Below are positions 35,478 to 43,200 of a stretch of 64,000 bases of DNA, piece after piece. The notes under the pieces were generated by a model, which saw only the letters and a program-made list of their open reading frames with translations, was not told the origin of the DNA and did no database searches. Source of the stretch: Fusibacter_A sp965140735. GTDB lineage: Bacteria > Bacillota > Clostridia > Peptostreptococcales > Acidaminobacteraceae. The position numbers and the translations under genes were made by a program. Location: the NCBI GenBank assembly GCA_965140735.1, contig OZ223306.1, positions 3,658,001 through 3,722,000 of the forward strand, written 5' to 3'. Positions within the stretch are counted from its first letter, which is position 1; each line of letters opens with the position of its first letter.

Positions 35478-35650
35478 AAATGATTCAACTCCTCTAGGGT
35501 TCTACCTTTCAACAGAAGGTAAGATTTGATCACATTCATAACGTATTAAGAATAGTATACCCTTGATAGATTCTCATTAAACTTCCAGTGAGAGATAGCA
35601 AGTGATATATCAGAAAAAGTTATTTTTGAAATATAAATATATTTTCAAAA

Positions 35651-35693
35651 TGTGCGTGTAATCACATCTTTAATAACAGAAGGGTCTTATAAT
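35651..35693 (+). promoter_or_regulatory. pfl promoter with Crp/Fnr-type site at -41.5
   Basis: TGTGCGTGTAATCACA (35651-35666) matches TGTGA-N6-TCACA at nine of ten positions. TATAAT lies at 35688-35693, so transcription should begin near 35700, exactly 41.5 bases from the site centre: the class II activator position. No good -35 hexamer is present, as expected for an activated promoter. Confidence 0.7.
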
Positions 35694-35715
35694 GAAAGAA
35701 AAAATGGAGGTTGCT

Positions 35716-37962
35716 ATGACAAATTATAAGACATTTAAACAAGGCAAGTGGTCAGAAACTATAGATGTGAAGAACTTTATTAATCTTAACTACACCCCTT
35801 ATGAAGGTGATGATCAATTTCTTGTTGGGAAAAGTGATAAGACAAAAGCGGTTTGGAGCGAAGCAGAAGAACTCATCAAAGAAGAAATTGAAAAAGGTAT
35901 TATTGGTATTGAAACAAGTCTTTTTTCAGGTATAAATCAGTATAAAGCAGGTTATTTAGATCGTGAGAATGAAGTGATCGTCGGTCTTCAAACAGATGAA
36001 CCCTTAAAGCGTATCATGAACCCTTACGGTGGCTTTAGGATGTTAGAAGCATCACTTGAAGCTTATGGTTATGAAATGCCGAGCGATATGTCTGAACACT
36101 TTCAAGCTTACAGAAAGACACACAATCAAGGTGTATTTGATGCTTACACAAGTGAAATGAAACTTGCAAGATCAGTGGGTCTTTTAACGGGGTTACCTGA
36201 TGCATATGGCCGTGGTCGTATCATTGGAGATTACAGAAGAATAGCGCTTTATGGTATAGATGCACTTATAGCAGATAAACAAAAGGACTTTAAAGCATTA
36301 GAAGAGGAAATGGCCACTGAAAAAGTCATTCTATTGAGAGAAGAAATTACCGAACAAATCAGAGCGCTTAACGACATTAAGAGTATGGCAAGTGAGTATG
36401 GTGTGGATATTTCAAGGCCAGCTCAAAATGCTCAGGAAGCTGTACAATTTTTCTACTTTGGCTACTTAGCCGCGGTGAAGGAAAATAATGGGGCTGCCAT
36501 GTCTCTAGGTAGAAATACCACATTCCTTGATATTTATATTGAGCGTGATATCGCTTTAGGTTTATTAGATGAAGTGGGAGCTCAAGAATTAATCGATCAA
36601 TTGGTCATTAAGCTCAGAATGGCAAGACATCTTAGAACACCAGATTATAATACACTCTTTGCGGGTGACCCAACTTGGGTAACAGAGTCTATTGGTGGTA
36701 TGGGCGAAGATGGTAGAACACTTGTCACGAAAACGGCGTTTAGATTTTTAAATACGCTTACAAATCTCGATCCTGCACCAGAGCCTAATATGACAGTACT
36801 CTGGTCAAAGGCATTACCAGAAACTTTTAAAACTTATTGTGCGAAAATGTCGATTCAGACAGGTGCTATACAATACGAAAATGATGATCTCATGAGACCT
36901 ATTTATGGTGATGATTATGGGATTGCATGTTGTGTATCGCCAATGAGAATCGGTAAAGAAATGCAATTTTTTGGTGCGAGAGCCAATCTTGGAAAAGCTT
37001 TATTATATAGTATTAATCAAGGTTATGATGAAATTAAAAAAGATAAGTCAAATGCGCCAATCAAGGTTCTTGACGGTATCGAGCCGATGAAAGAAGCAGT
37101 TTTAAATTATGATGAAGTTTATGCATCATATAAAACAGTGCTTACAAAGTTAGCACGACTTTATGTGAATACCATGAATACGATTCATTTTATGCATGAT
37201 AAATATGCTTATGAAAAAGGTCAAATGGCACTTCATGATACTGAAGTAGGTCGATATATGGCGTTTGGTATAGCAGGTATTTCACTTGTGGCGGATTCAC
37301 TTAGCGCTATTAAATATGCGAAAGTGACAGCCGTTCGAGATGAAAATGGTATCACAACAGGATTTGATATAGAGGGAGATTATCCGATGTACGGCAATGA
37401 TGATGATCGCGTGGATCTGATTGCTAAAGATGTGGTGACTTTCTTCAGTAGTGAAATTCAAAAACATAAGACTTATAGAGAATCTTCTCAGACGATGTCT
37501 ATTTTGACGATTACTTCAAATGTGGTTTATGGTAAAAAAACAGGTGCAACGCCTGATGGTCGATTAAAAGGTGAACCTTTTGCACCAGGTGCAAATCCAA
37601 TGCATGGCAGAGATCATATGGGAGCACTTGCTTCTCTTAATACAGTGGCAAAACTACCTTTTGAGAACATCTGTCAAGATGGGATCTCAAACACATTTTC
37701 CATTGTGCCTGCTGCTCTTGGTAGAACGGAAGATGTTAAATACAAAAACTTATATAGTATTTTAGATGGCTATTTTATGAAAGGTGCTTTTCATCTTAAT
37801 GTGAACGTGTTGTCGAGAGAATTACTCATAGATGCCATGAACAATCCAAGCAAATATCCAACATTGACGATTCGAGTTTCAGGATATGCCGTGCACTTTA
37901 ATCGCTTAACCAAGGAACAAAAAGAAGAAGTCATCAACCGAACATTCCACGAACATATGTAA
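35716..37962 (+). CDS. pflB: Formate C-acetyltransferase (pyruvate formate-lyase)
   Basis: A 748-residue glycyl-radical enzyme that splits pyruvate and CoA into acetyl-CoA and formate under anoxic conditions. The adjacent active cysteines are in GIACCVSPMRIGKEMQ, and the radical glycine is in the C-terminal IRVSGYAVHFNRL. Length is normal. ATG 35716 follows TGGAGG; the in-frame ATG at 35692 overlaps the -10 box and cannot be used from this promoter. Followed after 20 bases by its activase. Confidence 0.95.
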   Translation: MTNYKTFKQGKWSETIDVKNFINLNYTPYEGDDQFLVGKSDKTKAVWSEAEELIKEEIEKGIIGIETSLFSGINQYKAGYLDRENEVIVGLQTDEPLKRIMNPYGGFRMLEASLEAYGYEMPSDMSEHFQAYRKTHNQGVFDAYTSEMKLARSVGLLTGLPDAYGRGRIIGDYRRIALYGIDALIADKQKDFKALEEEMATEKVILLREEITEQIRALNDIKSMASEYGVDISRPAQNAQEAVQFFYFGYLAAVKENNGAAMSLGRNTTFLDIYIERDIALGLLDEVGAQELIDQLVIKLRMARHLRTPDYNTLFAGDPTWVTESIGGMGEDGRTLVTKTAFRFLNTLTNLDPAPEPNMTVLWSKALPETFKTYCAKMSIQTGAIQYENDDLMRPIYGDDYGIACCVSPMRIGKEMQFFGARANLGKALLYSINQGYDEIKKDKSNAPIKVLDGIEPMKEAVLNYDEVYASYKTVLTKLARLYVNTMNTIHFMHDKYAYEKGQMALHDTEVGRYMAFGIAGISLVADSLSAIKYAKVTAVRDENGITTGFDIEGDYPMYGNDDDRVDLIAKDVVTFFSSEIQKHKTYRESSQTMSILTITSNVVYGKKTGATPDGRLKGEPFAPGANPMHGRDHMGALASLNTVAKLPFENICQDGISNTFSIVPAALGRTEDVKYKNLYSILDGYFMKGAFHLNVNVLSRELLIDAMNNPSKYPTLTIRVSGYAVHFNRLTKEQKEEVINRTFHEHM

Positions 37963-37982
37963 GTAAAAGGAGGAGGTAACTT

Positions 37983-38816
37983 ATGAAAATCAAAAAGGAA
38001 GGCTCTCAAATTGAACTGGACGTTAATTTTAATCAAAATAGGGAAGCTTATGCCGATGAATTCAAGGGGAGCCTCCATTCTATTGAAACCATGGGTCTTG
38101 TGGATGGGCCTGGCATAAGGACAATCTTTTTCCTTCAGGGTTGTCCTCTAAAATGCCAGTATTGTCACAACCCGGATTCACAACATTTTATGGGTGAGAG
38201 CCATATAACGGTGAAAGAAGTGGTAGATATTGCAAATCGATACCGTGAGTATTATGAGGCTTCTGGTGGTGGTGTAACCTTTTCAGGTGGAGAACCTTTA
38301 ATGCAGGGCGCTTTTTTAGTCAAAACTCTAGAGGCTTTAAAAAAGCAAGGGATTTCCACTTGTGTGGACACTTCTGGATACGGTGTTAAAAAATATTATT
38401 CAGATATTTTTCAGCTTACAGATACCCTTTTATTAGACATTAAGCATGTTGATAATGCGCATCATTTAAAGTTGACTGGGCGAGATATGACTGGGATTTT
38501 AAGTTTTATTGAAGCTCTTAAAGAACATCAATTTAAAGGGTCCATTATCATAAGGCACGTGATGGTTCCTGGAGAGACAGATCAAATGGAAAGTATGGAC
38601 CGTTTGCTTGAAATTATAGCGCCAATTGAGAAAAACGTTGAAAAAATAGAGATTTTACCGTATCATAAAAGTGGAATTGAAAAATATTCTCAGTTAGGTT
38701 GGATATACGAACTTGAAAATGTGCCTGCGATGGAGCCGGAAGTGGCAAGTGATTTTGAAAAACGCATTAATCAGAGGTTAAAGTCACATCAAAAACTAAA
38801 AAAGGCCGCTTCCTAA
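37983..38816 (+). CDS. pflA: Pyruvate formate-lyase activating enzyme
   Basis: A 277-residue radical-SAM enzyme. The cluster motif CPLKCQYCHNPD near 52-63 binds 4Fe-4S, and the preceding MGLVDGPGIRTIFFLQG is characteristic of PflA. GGGVTFSGGEPLMQ follows. It generates the glycyl radical on PflB. The first 35 residues form an N-terminal extension compared with the usual 245-residue enzyme. AGGAGGT precedes the ATG. Confidence 0.93.
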   Translation: MKIKKEGSQIELDVNFNQNREAYADEFKGSLHSIETMGLVDGPGIRTIFFLQGCPLKCQYCHNPDSQHFMGESHITVKEVVDIANRYREYYEASGGGVTFSGGEPLMQGAFLVKTLEALKKQGISTCVDTSGYGVKKYYSDIFQLTDTLLLDIKHVDNAHHLKLTGRDMTGILSFIEALKEHQFKGSIIIRHVMVPGETDQMESMDRLLEIIAPIEKNVEKIEILPYHKSGIEKYSQLGWIYELENVPAMEPEVASDFEKRINQRLKSHQKLKKAAS

Positions 38817-38844
38817 TGAAACTTATGATCAAGATAGGATGGGT

Positions 38845-39567
38845 ATGGAAAAAATCGTTAGATGTAATCGTGTTAACTGCATAAAATGTGGCAAGATGCT
38901 TTGTATCAACAACATTCCTTTGTTATCGTCTTTAACAGATGGAGAAGCACGCCTTATTTCACAAGGCGTTTCAAGTGTTACTTATAAAAAGGGAGATGTA
39001 ATTTTTGCACAGGGTCAAAAGGCCAATAAACTTTATATCATTTGCTCGGGTAAAATGAAGATTTTTAAGAATTCGCTTGAAGGCAAAGAACAGATTTTAT
39101 ATATTCTCTCGGAAGGTGACTTTATTGGAGCCTTTAACTTGCTAAAAGAGGACGAGTTTGATTTTAATGCTGTGGCGATTGGAGATACACAAATTAGTAC
39201 GCTTGAAAAGGCAGAATTTGATAAAATCGTTATTACAAATCCTCAAATTACACTTAAGATATTTGAAAAAGCTTATGAGCGTATTATTAAAGCAGAAGCT
39301 TTGGTAGAAAGACTTTCTAGTAAGAGTCCAGATGCGAAAATAGCAGGATTGCTTATAGACTTGGTGGAGGATTTTGGTCATAAAACTGAAAATGGCATTT
39401 TACTGGAATTGTCCATAAGTCGTGAAGAAATGGGAAGTTATGCAGGGATTACGCGTGAGACCATGTCCAGAAAACTTCAGCTCTTTCAAGAGTTGGGTTT
39501 AATTCAACTGGAAGGGGTTAAGAAAATTTTGATTTACGATGTGAATAAACTCAAGGCAATGATTTGA
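38845..39567 (+). CDS. Crp/Fnr-family regulator, FNR-like N terminus (paralogue 1)
   Basis: About 240 residues: cysteine-rich N terminus (Cys7, 12, 15, 20 in a CIKCGKMLC pattern), cyclic-nucleotide-like beta-roll (about 30-150) and a C-terminal helix-turn-helix with GITRETMSRKLQLFQ. The recognition helix has RETxSR, a mix of the Crp and Fnr signatures. The Fnr Cys122 position holds serine (Ser118), unlike its paralogue at 58529-59245. It follows pflA and may be part of the same transcript; a role in anaerobic gene control is likely. ATG 38845 fits ATAGGA better than ATG 38839. Confidence 0.83.
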   Translation: MEKIVRCNRVNCIKCGKMLCINNIPLLSSLTDGEARLISQGVSSVTYKKGDVIFAQGQKANKLYIICSGKMKIFKNSLEGKEQILYILSEGDFIGAFNLLKEDEFDFNAVAIGDTQISTLEKAEFDKIVITNPQITLKIFEKAYERIIKAEALVERLSSKSPDAKIAGLLIDLVEDFGHKTENGILLELSISREEMGSYAGITRETMSRKLQLFQELGLIQLEGVKKILIYDVNKLKAMI

Positions 39568-39614
39568 TTGTCCTAAAATAAATTGGGTACTAGATTCTCA
39601 AGGAGGATATAAAC

Positions 39615-40631
39615 ATGGATCAAGTATTTTTTAAAATAAGTCCATTGGGTTTCGTCTGGGAAACTCAGGACCCTTTTTTATATTGTGTGCATCATAGAGA
39701 TGACTATCCAGAAGGAAATGAGTCCCTTGGGCCTAAAGAAACGCTTGAAGGGCGAACTTTGGGTGAGGATTTTGATGAAAGAAACAAATGGAAGATGTAT
39801 CATGGCAGAACAGTACCTGGATTTCCAGAACACCCTCATCGTGGTTTTGAAACCGTTACGATTGTTCTTGAAGGTTATGTGGATCACTTTGATTCAGCAG
39901 GAGCAACAGGTAGGTATGGAGAGGGTGATGTTCAATGGATGACTGCAGGTAGCGGACTTCAACATGCAGAGATGTTTCCGTTAATTAATGCAAATGAAAG
40001 GAATCCGCTTCACCTATTTCAAATTTGGATTAACCTGCCGAAAAAAGATAAATTTGTGCCACCTCATTATAAAATGCTCTGGCACGAGGGCATTCCAAAG
40101 ATAAAGAAGAAGGATGAATCGGGAAATATCTCTGAAATTACTTTGGTTGCCGGAGAGTTGGAAGGTAATACCGCAGTGGCGCCAGCACCTGATTCTTGGG
40201 CTGCAGATCCGAATCATAAACTCTCTATATGGCTTGTGAAAATGGAGGCAAATGCGAAACTCAAGATTGAGAATACTTCTAAAACGCTTAATCGGACTCT
40301 TTATCTTTATAAAGGGAAAGAACTCACGGTGAATGAATCTGTGCTCAAAGGGGATCACAGTGGTGATCTAAAACCTTTAGAAACCATCAATATCCAAAAT
40401 GGGACAGAACCCTCTGAATGGTTGCTACTTCAAAGTGAACCGATTGATGAACCTGTTACTCAGTATGGTCCTTTTGTCATGAATACAGAGCAGGAAATTC
40501 AAGAAGCATATCGTGATTATCATCAAACGCGATTTGGAGGTTGGCCTTGGGGCAGACCTGATCCTGTGCATCCGAGAACAACACCTCGGTTTGCAAAATA
40601 TTCAAATGGTGATGAAGAATATCCAAAATAG
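39615..40631 (+). CDS. Pirin-family protein
   Basis: A 338-residue bicupin. The N-terminal cupin has the metal-binding FPEHPHRGFETVTIVLEG near 75-92 and TAGSGLQHAEMFP near 118-130, which carry the histidine and glutamate ligands of pirins. Some bacterial pirins act as quercetin dioxygenases, others affect redox or pyruvate metabolism; the position after pflBA fits the second but is no proof. AAGGAGG precedes the ATG. A large terminator hairpin follows. Confidence 0.87.
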   Translation: MDQVFFKISPLGFVWETQDPFLYCVHHRDDYPEGNESLGPKETLEGRTLGEDFDERNKWKMYHGRTVPGFPEHPHRGFETVTIVLEGYVDHFDSAGATGRYGEGDVQWMTAGSGLQHAEMFPLINANERNPLHLFQIWINLPKKDKFVPPHYKMLWHEGIPKIKKKDESGNISEITLVAGELEGNTAVAPAPDSWAADPNHKLSIWLVKMEANAKLKIENTSKTLNRTLYLYKGKELTVNESVLKGDHSGDLKPLETINIQNGTEPSEWLLLQSEPIDEPVTQYGPFVMNTEQEIQEAYRDYHQTRFGGWPWGRPDPVHPRTTPRFAKYSNGDEEYPK

Positions 40632-40643
40632 ATTTAAATAGTG

Positions 40644-40698
40644 AATCCCATGTGTAAAGGTGCTTTTTAGGGGTACTTTTATACATGGGATATTTTTT
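40644..40698 (+). terminator. Terminator after the pirin gene
   Basis: ATCCCATGTGTAAAGG pairs with the stretch ending TATACATGGGAT, followed by ATTTTTT. The T-run merges into the first DnaA box. Confidence 0.85.
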
Positions 40699-40741
40699 AT
40701 CCACAAATACTGTGGATTAATTGTGTATAAGTTGTGGATTA
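40697..40741. other. Cluster of four DnaA boxes
   Basis: TTATCCACA (40697-40705, plus strand) is a perfect DnaA box. On the minus strand follow TAATCCACA (40711-40719, one mismatch), TTATACACA (40722-40730, consensus TTATNCACA) and TAATCCACA (40733-40741, one mismatch). The three minus-strand boxes begin exactly 11 bases apart, in helical phase. The cluster sits about 90 bases before the htrA -10 box. No dnaA or dnaN gene is near, so it is not obviously the origin. Confidence 0.72.
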
Positions 40742-40745
40742 TCGT

Positions 40746-40832
40746 AATCACTCGAATTAAATTCAAGTGATTGAGCTGTTAACAAAAAAGTTTCAAAGTT
40801 GAAACGGTATTAAAAAAAACAAGTGCTATAAT
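40746..40832 (+). promoter_or_regulatory. htrA promoter region with two inverted repeats
   Basis: AATCACTCGAATT faces ATTCAAGTGATT (40746-40772). A second perfect repeat, GTTTCAA-AG-TTGAAAC, is at 40790-40805. An extended -10 TGCTATAAT (40824-40832) follows. The second repeat would lie at the -35 region and is a candidate operator for an envelope-stress regulator. Confidence 0.6.
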
Positions 40833-40888
40833 AAGAGCCATCAATTGGCGTTTGAATTTATATCAAATAAGATGAAAGGATGTTGAAG

Positions 40889-42019
40889 ATGAGACAAGAT
40901 GAAAGCAAAAAATATTTTATAATCAAGAAATCTTTGGTTATGTTCTTGGTTTTTATGTTGCCCTTATCAGCTTTTTTAGGCGGAATTGCTGGTGCCAATT
41001 TTGTAGTGAAATCGCAACCTCAAATTGTTAGTACGGCAACGGATTTAGATTTAACGCCTTTAAAAGTTAGTAATATTGCATCAGAAGGTGATATTCCAGC
41101 AGTAGTTAGAAGCGCAATGCCCTCTGTAGTTGGTGTTACGACGACTTCAATTCAACAGGACTGGTATTATGGCACCTATAAAGGCGAAAGTGTTGGAACT
41201 GGCGTTATTGTAGATGGAAGGGGTTATATTCTTACGAATTCTCATGTGGTGAATGACGGCAATGCGGAGGCTGTCAAAGTCCAGCTCTACGATGGGATTT
41301 CAAAAGAGGCAAAAATTCTTTGGAATGATGCTGTTTTAGATTTGGCGGTTTTAAAGATTGAAGGTGAAAATTTACCAGTTGCAGCTTTGGGTAATTCAGA
41401 TGATATTGTAGTGGGTGAGACGGCTATAGCTATAGGGAACCCGCTTGGATTAACTTTTGAGAGAAGTGTCACTGCGGGTATTATCAGTGGACTTGAGCGG
41501 ACAATACCTGTAAATGATAACTATAATATAGAAGGCTTATTACAGACAGATGCTTCTATTAATCCAGGCAATAGTGGTGGCCCACTACTCAATATCAAAG
41601 GAGAAGTCATGGGCATTAATACTGCTAAAGTTCAATCTGGAGAGGGACTTGGTTTTGCCATCCCAATCAATATTGCAAAGCCCATTGTAGATGAGTTTAT
41701 TATGAAAGGCGAGTTTACAAAAGTTTACCTAGGGATTAAAGGCGTAAACGTTTATCAATATATTAGGACTTATGGAAATGATTTAGGGACAGATAAAGGG
41801 GTCTATGTTTATGATGTCTTAAGTGGTTCCCCGGCAAATAATAGTGGGATTATTCAAGGAGATGTAATCGTGAGCATCGATGATACACCGATTAATACCA
41901 TCACGAAATTGACGAGACAACTTTACAGTTATAGACCTGATAATGTGGTGAACGTGACAGTAATCAGAGAAGGCAAACCAATTGAACTCAAGGTGACTTT
42001 GAAAAGTGAACCGCACTAA
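40889..42019 (+). CDS. htrA: HtrA/DegP-type membrane-anchored serine protease
   Basis: About 376 residues. An N-terminal membrane anchor (about 15-37) is followed by a trypsin-like domain with His in LTNSHVVND, Asp in AVLDLAVLKIE and Ser in NPGNSGGPLLN, then one PDZ domain (about 270-370, YDVLSGSPANNSGIIQGDVIVSID). It degrades or refolds damaged proteins outside the membrane. ATG 40889 follows AAAGGA at good distance; ATG 40880 touches the ribosome site. Followed by a rhodanese lipoprotein. Confidence 0.92.
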   Translation: MRQDESKKYFIIKKSLVMFLVFMLPLSAFLGGIAGANFVVKSQPQIVSTATDLDLTPLKVSNIASEGDIPAVVRSAMPSVVGVTTTSIQQDWYYGTYKGESVGTGVIVDGRGYILTNSHVVNDGNAEAVKVQLYDGISKEAKILWNDAVLDLAVLKIEGENLPVAALGNSDDIVVGETAIAIGNPLGLTFERSVTAGIISGLERTIPVNDNYNIEGLLQTDASINPGNSGGPLLNIKGEVMGINTAKVQSGEGLGFAIPINIAKPIVDEFIMKGEFTKVYLGIKGVNVYQYIRTYGNDLGTDKGVYVYDVLSGSPANNSGIIQGDVIVSIDDTPINTITKLTRQLYSYRPDNVVNVTVIREGKPIELKVTLKSEPH

Positions 42020-42036
42020 TCAATCGGAGGTATAGA

Positions 42037-42543
42037 ATGAAAGCAAGAAAAATAACCGCAATAATAACACTACTTCTAATCGCAATTTTAATGTTTTCGG
42101 GCTGTACGGACTCAGGTCATGTTGCAGACGATACCACTGAACGTGTAGAAGCTCAAGCTGAATCTAAATCAATTTCGGAATCAGAATCGGTTTCAGAATC
42201 GGAATCCGATAAAGAAGCTAGTGGTAGTGAGGCAATTATAAATGAAAAAATAGCTGCTGAGGATGCCAAGGTCATGATTGATAATGAAACGGTATTCTTG
42301 ATTGATGTGAGAACTGCGGAAGAGTACGCTGAGGGTCATATAGCGGGGAGTGTAAATATTCCTCTTGATGTGATTGAGAAAGAAATTTCAAATTATGTAT
42401 CTGATGATACACAACCCGTTATGGTTTATTGCAGAAGTGGCAGTCGAAGTGCAAAGGCGGCAAGTGCTCTGAATAAATTAGGGTATAAAGTAGTCTATGA
42501 CTTGGGTGGCATTCAAAGCTGGCCGTATGAGGTAGAGCAGTAA
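42037..42543 (+). CDS. Rhodanese-domain lipoprotein
   Basis: A 168-residue protein with a lipoprotein signal ending MFSGC (Cys23), then a Ser/Glu repeat linker (about 42-65, SESE units) and a rhodanese domain (about 75-168). The active cysteine is in MVYCRSGSRSAKAA, with FLIDVRTAEEYAEGHIAGSVNIP before it. Single-domain extracellular rhodaneses bind or transfer sulfur; substrate unknown. It starts 18 bases after htrA and is probably co-transcribed. Confidence 0.87.
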   Translation: MKARKITAIITLLLIAILMFSGCTDSGHVADDTTERVEAQAESKSISESESVSESESDKEASGSEAIINEKIAAEDAKVMIDNETVFLIDVRTAEEYAEGHIAGSVNIPLDVIEKEISNYVSDDTQPVMVYCRSGSRSAKAASALNKLGYKVVYDLGGIQSWPYEVEQ

Positions 42544-42576
42544 AATCTTTAAAATGGAATCATGAGTTCAAGTAAA

Positions 42577-42636
42577 AAAAGGTGTTTTTTAAGGTGCAGA
42601 GTACTAATCTGAACTTAAAAGAACACCTTTTCTTAT
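42577..42636 (+). terminator. Terminator after the rhodanese gene
   Basis: AAAAGGTGTTTTTTAAG pairs with CTTAAAAGAACACCTTTT nearly perfectly, followed by TCTT. Confidence 0.85.
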
Positions 42637-42639
42637 GAA

Positions 42640-43200
42640 TGGAAACTTGTAAGTTGTTCACGGCCTAATTCGAATTACCAATTTACCCTAAATTTATTTG
42701 AAAGATTAACGCATAATTTGCCTGTTGATCATTTTGAATAAGCATCTCCATGTTATACTAAAGTTTTGAAGGATTAAACCATCATATTTTCAAAATGAAA
42801 GTTTTGAATAATTGTATTGCAAAATACAATTATCCAAAAGTGTATAATATCTGAATAGTTATTAATGGCCTGTAAACAAAGCTGGAAGTAGCATTCAGTA
42901 TTTTCAACTCGTTTAATACTTAACAAACATTTAGACGATTGTCCACAAGAGACACACACAGTCATAAAAATGATAAAAAATGCATTTGATTGTCTAAATA
43001 TGTGTCGAAAATGTATTGATATTTGCAAGAATTCGGTATATAATATTCAAAATTATCGGATTTTTTAGAAAATAACGTATGGTATCCAAAGTAATTTCAT
43101 CTGTTACTTTTGAGGAGAGTGAGGAAGTCTCTAATTTTTGAACATTTTTTCTTTGTATACTGTATACAAAAGTACAATTAAGATTTAGGGGGTATTATTA
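42640..43200. promoter_or_regulatory. Long regulatory region upstream of gltB
   Basis: 560 bases without a gene. Hairpin ATAATTGTATT/AATACAATTAT at 42808-42833, preceded by TTCAAAA/TTTTGAA. Promoter TTGATA (43016-43021), 17-base spacer, TATAAT (43039-43044), predicting a start near 43051 and a leader of about 150 bases. In the leader, AAAGTAA/TTACTTT forms a stem near 43090-43115 and the perfect palindrome TTTGTATACTGTATACAAA lies at 43152-43170, a GntR-like operator sequence just before the ribosome site GGGGG. Confidence 0.65.

Noticed and set aside
35692..35715. Upstream ATG of pflB
   Set aside because: It overlaps the -10 box and would precede the inferred transcript start.
40644..40698. 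Riboswitch-like fold in the pirin-htrA gap
   Set aside because: The structure is a plain terminator stem with T-run; no conserved aptamer motif is recognised.
40697..40741. Replication origin (oriC)
   Set aside because: The box array is suggestive, but dnaA, dnaN, recF or other origin neighbours are absent and no long AT-rich unwinding region adjoins it.
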